From DAOTTX01 sp034437515 (GTDB taxonomy: Bacteria > Chloroflexota > Anaerolineae > Aggregatilineales > Phototrophicaceae), in the NCBI GenBank assembly GCA_034437515.1, contig DAOTTX010000372.1:62001-126000 (forward strand): a stretch of DNA of 64,000 bases. The letters run 5' to 3'. Below the pieces are notes generated by a model. It was not told the DNA's origin, did no database searches, and worked only from the letters and a program-made list of their open reading frames with translations. Positions within the stretch are counted from its first letter, which is position 1, and the number at the start of each line of letters is the position of its first letter. Below are positions 9,401 to 20,559 of this stretch, piece after piece. The translations under genes and the position numbers were made by a program.

Positions 9401-9628
9401 CGTCGGGTCACCCGCGTGTATATTCACCAGTGTGATGGCTTCCCGCAGCGAACACAATCCGTCGGAATCGGGCGGTTGTGCCACATCATCAACTGCCGTA
9501 TTCACCACCAGTGTCGTAATGGGTCGCGCAAAGGTTGTCTCAGGCCGGAAGATTAACCAGAAAAGCACGCCAACGCCAAAAAGCAGCGGCAGTAGTCCGG
9601 TCGATTGTCGAAGTCGTTCATTGAGCAT
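6452..9628 (-). CDS. Large surface protein: parallel beta-helix, PKD and DUF11 domains, LPATG tail
   Basis: The protein has 1058 residues from the ATG at 9628; the frame is open to 9751, but a promoter lies inside that extension. A hydrophobic segment follows a basic N-terminus (export signal). Next comes the CSLREAI motif that opens many right-handed beta-helix proteins, then about 450 residues of NNxI/G-rich helix rungs. A PKD domain follows (VTYEWNFGDGRTSN), then a Thr/Pro linker with 16-residue repeats, and a DUF11-type adhesive domain (VTDNLPSGVTI). The C-terminus is SRLPATG, a hydrophobic stretch and RRQWRA, which is the layout of a sortase signal. It probably binds or modifies polysaccharide outside the cell. 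No sortase is in the window. Confidence 0.82.
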   Translation of the reverse strand: MLNERLRQSTGLLPLLFGVGVLFWLIFRPETTFARPITTLVVNTAVDDVAQPPDSDGLCSLREAITLVNIHAGDPTVGVTNACGTISANPDPVGDPDQYTIEFADNYLIVVAAGAALPPITADLVTIDGTTVNGRVTLAGTAPPPAGSYGLVLQGDNSKISGLTIDDFPAAGILIDDGVNNVIGDVTPGEGNYLINNGTNGVQITGVGATGNEVIGNRIGTIGIGESPNGTNGVLISGGANNNIVGGDVAEESNTIRNNPVGVAIEDPTSDQNIVRLNVIGAPNAAAPIGVVLRTGVSDNTVQENAINAVQTGVLIDNAPNNVIGTGNIIASITLGGNGIIVTGVGSDANQINDNTIGGVTPNLGNGVNINAGASNTQVSGNQISQNTGDGVFLTGVTGTVINNGNIIEDNTGSGITMNGATNTVIDGNGIINNTNFGINILGANFSSITGNGITESGLDGISIETGANNLITSNFIFENDDLGIDLAGDGPTLNDLGDADVGPNTLQNFPIFFASSDGTTTNVVGTIESTAVVDVELFNNTAPGDPSGFGEGQTPVGIFNNQPGDDITIIIPSDLTGAFLTATATSTGGNTSEFSPVVLVDVLRAAYAPNPTSGIAPYTVNFVDQSVSGKPIVTYEWNFGDGRTSNLQNPTITYNTPGIYTVTLTVFNGVGNFDSVTGTVEVLPPPTPTNTPQPTNPPPATSTPNVVNTDAPPATNTPLPTATAIPTNTPLPTVTNTATAIPTNTPLPTATNTATTIPTNTPLPTATNTATAIPTNTPLPTATSTPLPTISPTPALPELEVDKDEGEDSDIVIEVENNGGGPAENLTVIEELRPGVVYIGSVSSPSLCLEDAGTVTCELGTLDPGDRTSVGIDVFSNGPDPLSGNTTVTADGVSPVRLEAPYLIKLGQPAFAEPGETITYTLRVINPTDNAVSSVRVTDNLPSGVTIQSVESTAGSATFSGRSVTFTQGSLPAQGRVTVTIQTTLNEDTEASQLANRACLTSSANPDASCAEFSFSRASRLPATGESPFSLWRLPLFGLLALSGLTLVLIVRRQWRA
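7284..7483 (-). repeat. Tandem 48-bp repeats encoding a Thr/Pro linker
   Basis: Repeat units begin at 7284, 7332, 7380, 7428 and 7464. The first three are 48 bases, the fourth is shortened to 36, and the fifth is partial. Each full unit encodes 16 residues of the type NTATAIPTNTPLPTAT. They lie between the PKD and DUF11 domains of the surface protein and probably act as a rigid, possibly glycosylated stalk. Copy number is likely to vary between strains. Confidence 0.9.
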
Positions 9629-9665
9629 CAAACGCAACCTGTCATATGCGATGTCTATCAGAACA

Positions 9666-9693
9666 ATTATAGAGTATGGTATGCGGTCTGCAA
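9666..9693 (-). promoter_or_regulatory. Promoter of the beta-helix surface protein gene
   Basis: On the minus strand a perfect TATAAT (-10, plus-strand 9666-9671) is preceded by TTGCAG (-35, 9688-9693) with a 16-base spacer. Predicted start is near 9659, 31 bases before the ATG at 9628. This is why I prefer that start over the longer frame. Confidence 0.6.
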
Positions 9694-9808
9694 AACCATG
9701 AGCATAGATCATCTTGGATAACCGTACCATCCCCAAGCGATTTTTTGACAATTTATGAACCTTTGAACCAGATTCGGCGTCTACACTAAGGGGGATGATT
9801 ATGATACG

Positions 9809-11290
9809 ATGCGTGTTATGGATAGAAAAATGCGAACAAAACTCTACGTACTCTTAACGTTCATAAGCCTTTTGCTAGCCGCTTGCGGGGGCGACGACAT
9901 CATCACCGTCGTCATTACCCCCACACCCGATCCTGATCGGGCGGCTCAAGCTGCGACAGCAACGCCGACGATAATACCAACCATCACCAACACGGCGACC
10001 ACAACCGCGACGTCAACCAATACGGCGACGCCAACCAACACCCCAACAGTTACCCCCACCCCACCGGACGATGTTATACCTACTCGTCCCACGTTTTTGG
10101 GACCGGTAGTGGGTACAGACTACGCCTTCCCGACACTACCACCGCCAACATTTGAACCAGAGATACCGACGGTAACAGGTGTCCCGGACGCGGCACCCTC
10201 TACGCCAGGCCCTACACCGTCACCCGTACCGGGTTTAGATCCACTGCAAATGGGGCTGCAACTCTACACCAATGTGACGTTCAATGATTTCCAACAGGCT
10301 GTTGGCCTGACGGAAGACACCGGCGTCCGTTGGATCAAACTACAGGTCAATTGGGGCTTCCTACAACCAGATGGCCCGAACGACTGGAACGCACAGATGC
10401 AGCTTTTCGAGCGTCAGGTTGAGCTAGCTTCTCGCCCGGAAAATATGCGGGTGCTGCTCAGCGTCGCAAAAGCGCCACTGTGGGCACGTTCCAACGGCGC
10501 GGAAGACGGCCCGCCCGATGACCCGCAAGCGTTAGCAGATTTCCTCACCTTCATGCTGCGTGATACCAAAATCGGTGCGGCAGTCGATGCGATTGAAGTC
10601 TGGAACGAGCCGAACCTCCAACGGGAATGGCAGGGGACGTTACCGTTCAACGGTACGGGTTATATGCAGCTTTTCCGCCCATCCTATGACGCCATCCGGG
10701 CCTATTCACCGACCATGACCATCGTCACGGCAGGTCTCGCGCCGACGGGCAATCTCGGTGTCGCGGTCGATGAGGGCGACTTCTTACAGCAGATGTACAA
10801 CGCTGGCCTCGCCCAGTATCAAGATGTCGTCATCGGAGTTCATCCTTATGGGTGGGGCAACCCGCCGGACGCTCGTTGCTGTGCTGGTGAGGGAGGACCG
10901 GGCTGGGACGACCAACCGGATTTCTTCTTCATCGAGAATATCGAGACAATACGCCGCATCATGGCGCGTAACAACCACGACACTGAGATCTGGATCACGG
11001 AATTTGGTTGGTCAAGCTGGCAGGGCTTCCCTAGCAACCCGCCGGAAGCGTGGCACACCTACGTCAACCCGACCGAGCAAGCCGACTACATCATCCGTGC
11101 CTTCCAATATGGGCAGCAAGCCGAAGACATCGGCCCAATGTTCCTATGGAACCTCAACTTTGCCAACGAAGCCACCGTCGGCAGCTCCAACGAGATTGCC
11201 GGGTTCAGCATTTACAATCCGGTGCTTAGCCCGCCAGAACGCCCGGCATACTGGGCACTCAGTCGCTCAACAGGCGCAATTTCCAACTAA
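9809..11290 (+). CDS. Lipoprotein with clan-A glycoside hydrolase-like domain
   Basis: The protein has 493 residues. The N-terminus is a lipoprotein signal with lipobox LLAAC, then a Thr/Pro-rich linker of about 110 residues, then a TIM-barrel glycosidase-like domain. The VWNEPN motif carries the likely acid/base E267, and the ITEFGW motif carries the likely nucleophile E398, as in GH5/GH39-type enzymes. It is therefore expected to be tethered outside the membrane and act on a polysaccharide or glycan. The ATG at 9809 follows AAGGGGG at a long spacing; the ATG at 9830 would also leave a complete lipoprotein signal. A relative starts at 63317. Substrate cannot be told from sequence. Confidence 0.82.
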   Translation: MRVMDRKMRTKLYVLLTFISLLLAACGGDDIITVVITPTPDPDRAAQAATATPTIIPTITNTATTTATSTNTATPTNTPTVTPTPPDDVIPTRPTFLGPVVGTDYAFPTLPPPTFEPEIPTVTGVPDAAPSTPGPTPSPVPGLDPLQMGLQLYTNVTFNDFQQAVGLTEDTGVRWIKLQVNWGFLQPDGPNDWNAQMQLFERQVELASRPENMRVLLSVAKAPLWARSNGAEDGPPDDPQALADFLTFMLRDTKIGAAVDAIEVWNEPNLQREWQGTLPFNGTGYMQLFRPSYDAIRAYSPTMTIVTAGLAPTGNLGVAVDEGDFLQQMYNAGLAQYQDVVIGVHPYGWGNPPDARCCAGEGGPGWDDQPDFFFIENIETIRRIMARNNHDTEIWITEFGWSSWQGFPSNPPEAWHTYVNPTEQADYIIRAFQYGQQAEDIGPMFLWNLNFANEATVGSSNEIAGFSIYNPVLSPPERPAYWALSRSTGAISN

Positions 11291-11300
11291 CAGCCAACAA

Positions 11301-11334
11301 AAAAGCGCGAGACTTGTGATAGCCTCGCGCTTTT
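11301..11334. terminator. Bidirectional rho-independent terminator
   Basis: The arms AAAAGCGCGAG (11301-11311) and CTCGCGCTTTT (11324-11334) form an 11-bp stem with A/T ends on both sides. It lies between the convergent glycosidase-like gene and rpoC and can end both transcripts. Confidence 0.85.
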
Positions 11335-11359
11335 CATCTACGTTTCTTGCAGGGACGAG

Positions 11360-15952
<4,593 letters not shown>

Positions 15953-16038
15953 AGGGGTGCCTCCTCAATAATGCGGTAGAAACAAATGAGCAGAAGTTGC
16001 AACTTACTGTAAATACGAACGGAACCGCATAAACAGCG

Positions 16039-16094
16039 AAAAAACGTCTGAAAGCTAATCTTTCAGCGCTTCAAGATGTCGTCGTGTTTTGAAG
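16039..16094 (-). promoter_or_regulatory. Candidate attenuator in the rpoC leader
   Basis: In the transcript from the rpoC promoter two hairpins follow each other: CUUCAA/UUGAAG (16094 to 16069), then CUGAAAG-AUUAG-CUUUCAG (16066 to 16048), followed by ACG and six U (16044 to 16039). The second hairpin plus U-tract looks like an intrinsic terminator about 75 bases into the leader. AUCUUCA from the first hairpin could instead pair with UGAAAGAU of the second (with a one-base bulge) and dissolve it, an antiterminator layout. The structure is seen by eye; the function is inferred. Confidence 0.55.
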
Positions 16095-16121
16095 ATCGAT
16101 ATATATGACCATAGATAGCAA

Positions 16122-16150
16122 ATTATATCCACCTTGCGGATATTTGTCAA
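16122..16150 (-). promoter_or_regulatory. Consensus sigma-70 promoter of rpoC
   Basis: On the minus strand TTGACA (plus-strand 16145-16150) and TATAAT (16122-16127) are separated by exactly 17 bases, a perfect housekeeping consensus. Predicted start is near 16115, giving a leader of about 163 bases before the TTG start at 15952. Further pairings in that leader are ATGCGGT (15971-15977) with ACCGCAT (16024-16030) and the palindrome AAGTTGCAACTT (15994-16005). Confidence 0.85.
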
Positions 16151-16226
16151 GGAGGATCAGTGGATGAATGAGACTTTGCCAGCAATATTATCTTATGCAG
16201 AAAGTTGTTGACTGTCAAGCAAGAAG

Positions 16227-16258
16227 ATGCCCGTGCATAGAACGATGCCAGCGGGCAT
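16227..16258 (-). terminator. Hairpin downstream of rpmB
   Basis: ATGCCCG (16227-16233) and CGGGCAT (16252-16258) form a 7-bp stem 16 bases after the rpmB stop. The following minus-strand sequence is only moderately T-rich (CTTCTTGC), so termination is probable but not strong. Confidence 0.5.
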
Positions 16259-16273
16259 TTCAGTCAAGGCGGC

Positions 16274-16516
16274 TTATTGGACGTCTTTGAGTGAAAGACC
16301 ACGACGCTTCAGGAAGGCGTTCAGGCCGATCTTATCAATCGTCTTCAGTTCACTGGTCGAAATACGCACGCGCACGGTACGGCCTAGCTCCGGCACGAAG
16401 ATCCGTTTACGCTGCATGTTTGGTTTGAACTGGCGGCGAGTACGCTTCTGGGAGAACGGCTTGTTCTGCCCGAACTGCGGCTTCGCAGCACTCACTCTAC
16501 GTTTGTTGCGAGCCAT
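16274..16516 (-). CDS. rpmB: 50S ribosomal protein L28
   Basis: The 80-residue basic protein is the expected length for L28, a component of the large ribosomal subunit. The KRRVSAAKPQFGQNKPFSQK opening, the RRQFKPNMQRKRI core and the VRVRISTSELKTIDKIGL end match the family pattern. The start is supported by GAGGAG eight bases upstream. It has its own promoter and a hairpin after the stop, so it is probably a single-gene unit. It lies between mdh and rpoC, all on the minus strand. Confidence 0.95.
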   Translation of the reverse strand: MARNKRRVSAAKPQFGQNKPFSQKRTRRQFKPNMQRKRIFVPELGRTVRVRISTSELKTIDKIGLNAFLKRRGLSLKDVQ

Positions 16517-16554
16517 CGTTTGCTCCTCGAATACTTAGGCGACTTAGCCTGATA

Positions 16555-16583
16555 GGTATATCATAATCACCGGGGATTATCAA
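16555..16583 (-). promoter_or_regulatory. Promoter of rpmB
   Basis: On the minus strand TTGATA (16578-16583) is followed after 17 bases by TATACC (16555-16560). Predicted start is about 30 bases before the rpmB ATG. Confidence 0.5.
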
Positions 16584-16591
16584 GACAGACA

Positions 16592-16614
16592 AAGGCGGCC
16601 TACGCAGCCGCCTT
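16592..16614 (-). terminator. Hairpin downstream of mdh
   Basis: AAGGCGGC (16592-16599) and GCCGCCTT (16607-16614) form an 8-bp GC-rich stem with a 7-base loop, 32 bases after the mdh stop. On the minus strand it is followed by TGTCTGTCTTG, a moderate T-rich run. Confidence 0.6.
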
Positions 16615-16645
16615 CACCCGATTCAACTCACATTCAAGAACGTGC

Positions 16646-17632
16646 TTAGAGCATATCCTTGACGGCTTCACGCTCACTCAGCAGTTCGTCTTCCGTCGCT
16701 TTGGCCTTAGATTTGGCGTAATCGCTCAATTCCAGGTTCGGGACGATCTCGACACTCCCTTTACCGTCGGTGCGCAGCGGGAAGCTGTAGAACAGCCCGT
16801 CCGCGATGCCGTAGGGGTTACCATCGGAAAGCACCGCCGCGCTGAACCAATCACCATCAGGAGTCGGTTCGAGCAACGAACGGATGGTATCGAGCGCAGC
16901 ATTCGCCGCACTCGCAGCGGAGCTTTTACCACGCGCCTTGATGATCGCCGCGCCGCGCTTCTGCACAGTCGTGATGAACGTGTCTTCCAGCCAGTTCCGG
17001 TCACCGATGACTTCTCCGGCTGGCTTCCCACCGATCTTGGCGTGCTCAAAGTTCGGAAACTGTGTCGCGCTGTGATTGCCCCAAACGCCAACATTCGTTA
17101 CGTCGGTGGTCTTGACATCGGCCTTTTGTGCAAGCTGTGACTTCGCCCGATTCTGGTCAAGACGTGTCATCGCAAACCAACGATCTGCCGGCACGTCCGG
17201 AGCGTTGGCTTTGGCGACCAGGCAATTTGTGTTACACGGGTTGGCAACCACCACCACACGCACGTCATCGGCGGCGTTGTCGTTGATGGCCTTGCCCTGC
17301 GTGACGAAAATCTTGCCGTTTTCCGCCAGCAAATCACCGCGCTCCATGCCGGGGCCACGGGGTTTACCACCAACCAGGATCACCCAGTTGGCATCTTTGA
17401 ACGCGACGTTGGCATCGTCGGTGGCGATGATGTCGTAGAGCAGCGGTTGGGCGCTGTCATTAAGTTCCATCACCACACCCTTAAGCGCATCCAGCGCCTG
17501 CGGGATTTCTAGAATTTGTAAGATTACCGGTTGATCGGGACCAAAAACCTCACCGTTCGCCAACCGGAAAAGCAAGCTATAGGCAATTTGACCAGCACCA
17601 CCGGTCACTGCAACGCGAATTGGCTCTGCCAT
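16646..17632 (-). CDS. mdh: Malate dehydrogenase (NAD, cytosolic-type)
   Basis: The 328-residue enzyme interconverts malate and oxaloacetate with NAD(H) in the TCA cycle and gluconeogenesis. The Rossmann glycine motif is VAVTGGAGQIAYSLLFRLA at the N-terminus. The long GEVFGPDQP insertion marks the 'cytosolic' MDH group rather than the shorter lactate-dehydrogenase-like bacterial MDH. NPCNTNC and the catalytic WGNHSATQFPNF histidine motif are present. AAGGAG precedes the ATG. It is transcribed after pckA, with a terminator-like hairpin between them, and the two enzymes act back to back on oxaloacetate. Confidence 0.95.
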   Translation of the reverse strand: MAEPIRVAVTGGAGQIAYSLLFRLANGEVFGPDQPVILQILEIPQALDALKGVVMELNDSAQPLLYDIIATDDANVAFKDANWVILVGGKPRGPGMERGDLLAENGKIFVTQGKAINDNAADDVRVVVVANPCNTNCLVAKANAPDVPADRWFAMTRLDQNRAKSQLAQKADVKTTDVTNVGVWGNHSATQFPNFEHAKIGGKPAGEVIGDRNWLEDTFITTVQKRGAAIIKARGKSSAASAANAALDTIRSLLEPTPDGDWFSAAVLSDGNPYGIADGLFYSFPLRTDGKGSVEIVPNLELSDYAKSKAKATEDELLSEREAVKDML

Positions 17633-17663
17633 GAAATATTCTCCTTCGTATTTTTAGATCAGC

Positions 17664-17702
17664 AAAAAAACAGAGATCGGGTCGATAGTAACCCAACCTC
17701 TG
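17664..17702 (-). terminator. Rho-independent terminator of pckA
   Basis: An imperfect stem (CAGAG and GGGT on one arm, ACCC and CTCTG on the other, 17671-17702) is followed on the minus strand by seven T (17670 to 17664). It sits just after the pckA stop and just before mdh. Confidence 0.75.
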
Positions 17703-17724
17703 CCGAGTTTAAATCATCAATCGA

Positions 17725-19341
17725 TTAGACTTTAGGGCCACCGGAGAGAATTTCATCCGAGGCACCCTCTTTGAATTGCTCGAAGTTTTCCTTGAACATC
17801 GTAGCAAGTTGCTTTGCCTTGGTGGCGTAAGCATCTTTGTCTGCCCAGGCATTCTGCGGTTTGAGGATCTCGTCCGGCACACCCGGCACCGCTTTCGGGA
17901 TCATCAGGCCGAAGTACGGTTCTTCTTCGTATTCGACATCGTTCAGTTCGCCATCCAGCACCGCGTTGACCATCCGGCGGGTGTGGCTGAGCTTCATACG
18001 ACCATAGTTATCGCTGGTGGCATCGCCCTGCCAGCCGGTGTTAATCAGCCAGACCTCTGAGCCGTGTTTCTGGATCTTCTCCGCCAGCAGTTCCGCATAG
18101 ACGGTCGGGTGCAGCGGCATAAACGGTGCGCCGAAGCACGCGCTGAACGTCGCCTGTGGCTCGGTGACACCGCGCTCGGTACCGGCGACCTTAGCGGTGT
18201 ACCCACTGATGAAGTGGTACATCGCCTGCTCTGGGGAGAGCTTGCTGATGGGCGGTAGCACGCCGAAAGCATCCGCCGTCAGGAAGACGACATTTTCTGG
18301 ATGACCACCACGCCCGGTCTCGCTCGCATTCGGGATGTAGCTAATCGGGTAGGAAACGCGCGTGTTCTGCGTGTAGCGCGTATCGTCAAAGTCCGGTTCA
18401 CGATGCTCGTCAAGCACCACATTTTCCAGGATAGAACCAAACATCTTGGTCGTCTGGTAAATCTCCGGCTCACCCTCCGGGCTGAGGTTGATCGTCTTAG
18501 CGTAACAGCCACCTTCAAAATTGAAGATGCCGTCATCAGCCCAGCCATGCTCATCGTCACCGATCAGCGTGCGGGAGGCATCTGCACTGAGTGTGGTTTT
18601 ACCCGTACCACTCAGGCCGAAGAACACCGCTGTGTCCCCTCTAGAGCCGATGTTGGCGGAGCAGTGCATCGCCATGATGCCCTTCAGCGGCAGCAGGTAA
18701 TTCATGATGGAGAAGATACCCTTCTTCACCTCACCGGAGTACATCGAACCGCCGATCAGGATCATCCGCTTCTTGATGTTCGCCAGGATGAACGTGCCGG
18801 TACGGGTGCCGTCTTCGTCCGGCTTGGCGATCAAACCAGGGGCCGCCAATACGGTGAACTCCGGCTTGTGGACGGCGAGTTCTTCTTCCGTCGCACGGAC
18901 GAACATGTTCCAGGCAAACAAACCATGATACGCAACCGAACTGATTATACGGATCGGTATCCGGTAGCGGTCATCGGCACCGGCGAAGGCATCCAGCACA
19001 TAGAGGTCGTCCTCATGGCTCAGGTAGTCCAGCACCTTCTGGTGCAGATGATCGAATGTCTCTTCGGAGATCGGTTTGTTGATGTCGCCCCACCAGATGT
19101 TTTCTTTCGACTCGTCTTCTTCAACGAAGAACTTGTCCTTGGGGCTACGCCCGGTGTACTGTCCGGTCAGAACGCGGATTGCACCGTCTTTGGTAATTAC
19201 GCCTTCGCCGTTGCGGACGATGTGCTCATACAATTCAGACGGTTCGAGATTCCAATGTATATGCAGGCGTTTGACGTCTGTAGGTTTGAGGCCGACGACT
19301 TCCAGGCCGACGTTACTGTGTACATGCTGTGTAGCATACAT
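17725..19341 (-). CDS. pckA: Phosphoenolpyruvate carboxykinase (ATP)
   Basis: The 538-residue enzyme converts oxaloacetate and ATP to phosphoenolpyruvate, CO2 and ADP, the entry to gluconeogenesis. The P-loop GLSGTGKTT is at 242-250, with the metal-binding LIGDDEHGW just after it; the oxaloacetate-side YTGRSPKDKF is at 62-71. The frame opens at 19440, but I use the ATG at 19341 because a strong AGAGGGAG site precedes it and the family N-terminus matches there. The upstream intergenic region holds a 17-bp perfect palindrome and may allow repression or activation. mdh follows downstream. Confidence 0.96.
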   Translation of the reverse strand: MYATQHVHSNVGLEVVGLKPTDVKRLHIHWNLEPSELYEHIVRNGEGVITKDGAIRVLTGQYTGRSPKDKFFVEEDESKENIWWGDINKPISEETFDHLHQKVLDYLSHEDDLYVLDAFAGADDRYRIPIRIISSVAYHGLFAWNMFVRATEEELAVHKPEFTVLAAPGLIAKPDEDGTRTGTFILANIKKRMILIGGSMYSGEVKKGIFSIMNYLLPLKGIMAMHCSANIGSRGDTAVFFGLSGTGKTTLSADASRTLIGDDEHGWADDGIFNFEGGCYAKTINLSPEGEPEIYQTTKMFGSILENVVLDEHREPDFDDTRYTQNTRVSYPISYIPNASETGRGGHPENVVFLTADAFGVLPPISKLSPEQAMYHFISGYTAKVAGTERGVTEPQATFSACFGAPFMPLHPTVYAELLAEKIQKHGSEVWLINTGWQGDATSDNYGRMKLSHTRRMVNAVLDGELNDVEYEEEPYFGLMIPKAVPGVPDEILKPQNAWADKDAYATKAKQLATMFKENFEQFKEGASDEILSGGPKV

Positions 19342-19511
19342 AAATGTTGACTCCCTCTCTTTGCTTTGTGAGATTATCGCGTCATTTAAGTTCATGTTTA
19401 TACAAGCATTATTGTAAGGGTTTATCTTGTGGTATAACACCGATTTTTATCAGGTGTCTTCGGTGACGCACCCTTATCTTATATGACGATTGTCACGGTT
19501 TTAAAGACTAT

Positions 19512-19528
19512 TTGTGCAAATTGCACAA
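19512..19528. promoter_or_regulatory. Perfect 17-bp palindrome, candidate operator
   Basis: TTGTGCAA-A-TTGCACAA is an 8+1+8 perfect dyad between divergent pckA and the gene at 19701. Its TTGTG...CACAA ends resemble sites of the redox regulator Rex, but the dyad is one base shorter than the usual 18-bp Rex site. It lies roughly 40 bases upstream of a possible pckA -10 (TATAAG, minus strand 19483-19478). The regulator is unknown. Confidence 0.6.
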
Positions 19529-19632
19529 TTCTTAGGGGTACATACTCATTCGCTTTTAAGTTCCAAATTGCATCACACCCGGAATTCGCCGATCTCTATC
19601 ATGGCAGAACCCACAAAGGCATTACAATAGAC

Positions 19633-19661
19633 TTGACTCGCCGTAACGGAAGCGGCACAAT
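19633..19661 (+). promoter_or_regulatory. Promoter of the era operon
   Basis: TTGACT (19633-19638) and CACAAT (19656-19661) are spaced by 17 bases. Predicted start is near 19668, leaving about 33 bases before the ATG at 19701. The rest of 19342-19632 shows only the palindrome and a weak pair of alternative hairpins (ACACCGA at 19437-19443 with GGTGT or TCGGTG). Confidence 0.55.
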
Positions 19662-19700
19662 CGACCATTATTATTGACCACAACTTTGAGGAGTGTGTGC

Positions 19701-20057
19701 ATGGCAAGCGATACAGAAAGCAACAGTGGTTTGCCCGAACATGGGCAGAACGCGCTCACGCTCAGTCTATCAATGCTGGCAGGGGGGGGCGTCGTCTTGA
19801 TGATGATCGCTGCGGGGATCGGTGTGATCGAGGGCGGTAGCGATCTCGTCAGCTTGATGTTCGCGGCCGGCCTGGGCATGTTGATCGCCGGTACTGCTGG
19901 CTGGGCTGGGGTCGTCCGTCCGTGGGAAAACTTCGACGACATAAATGTGGGCATCTATGAAGGGCACGCCCACGACGATCACGAAGAACCCGGTGAAGTC
20001 GATGCTAAACAACCCGTTCTTCCGGAATCAACAGCACCGACGCATGAGCGGCACTGA
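19701..20057 (+). CDS. Small membrane protein with His/Asp-rich tail, unknown function
   Basis: The 118-residue protein starts at 19701 because GAGGAG lies seven bases upstream; an upstream in-frame ATG at 19674 lacks a site. Two hydrophobic glycine-rich segments (about residues 22-42 and 49-70) form a hairpin in the membrane. A tail with PWENFDD and GHAHDDHEE follows, which could bind metal. I do not recognise the family. Its 3' end overlaps the next gene by 14 bases, so it is coupled to the unknown 171-residue protein and era. Confidence 0.7.
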   Translation: MASDTESNSGLPEHGQNALTLSLSMLAGGGVVLMMIAAGIGVIEGGSDLVSLMFAAGLGMLIAGTAGWAGVVRPWENFDDINVGIYEGHAHDDHEEPGEVDAKQPVLPESTAPTHERH

Positions 20058-20559
20058 CATTCCAGAGCGCGACCCGGTAGGCGATACATTTACCGGGTCG
20101 CTCCTGCAAGCCGAGCAGACATATCTACTCGCACCGAAGCCACTGCCGAACACCGAAGTCATCGCCTCGGGTGAAATGATCGCCCGCTACGGTTTTCGCT
20201 ATCTCGGTCGCCCTCATCTGGCGGTCGTCCCCGGTCTCATCGCGCTGGATTACGGCACAATGTTTACCGGCGAAGAAGCCTACGAGTTCGTGCTGAAGAA
20301 GAGCAACCTTTACCCACGCTCGGAAGTCATCGGTTATCGCAATGACGGCGTTGATGAAATGATCGTATTTAAAATGCTTGACCTCGCGCTAACGCCGATG
20401 GTCTTGATCTATCCTGGTGCAGAGGCGACAACGCCTCTAGCCACTGCTGAGGTACTCATCGCTGCCGAAGCACAGGCCGCGAACTTCCCTACAAGAGTGA
20501 TTGAATACCTCCCCCGTTATGATACGCTAGCCCAATGGCAGGCAGATGACGATTCCTGA
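20044..20559 (+). CDS. Conserved-looking soluble protein of unknown function
   Basis: The 171-residue protein has no signal peptide or membrane segment. I begin at the ATG at 20044, inside the previous gene's end, because translation upstream of it reads like out-of-frame sequence. The segments GEMIARYGFRYLGRPHLAVVPGLIALDYGT and FVLKKSNLYPRSEVIGYRN (positions 40-90) look like compact alpha/beta structure. The stop overlaps the era start by 14 bases. The function is not recognisable; cotranscription with era may be the best clue. Confidence 0.65.
   Translation: MSGTDIPERDPVGDTFTGSLLQAEQTYLLAPKPLPNTEVIASGEMIARYGFRYLGRPHLAVVPGLIALDYGTMFTGEEAYEFVLKKSNLYPRSEVIGYRNDGVDEMIVFKMLDLALTPMVLIYPGAEATTPLATAEVLIAAEAQAANFPTRVIEYLPRYDTLAQWQADDDS

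Noticed and set aside
9629..9751. 41-codon N-terminal extension of the beta-helix protein
   Set aside because: Contains a TATAAT promoter for the gene itself and no ribosome site; export signal is intact from the later ATG.
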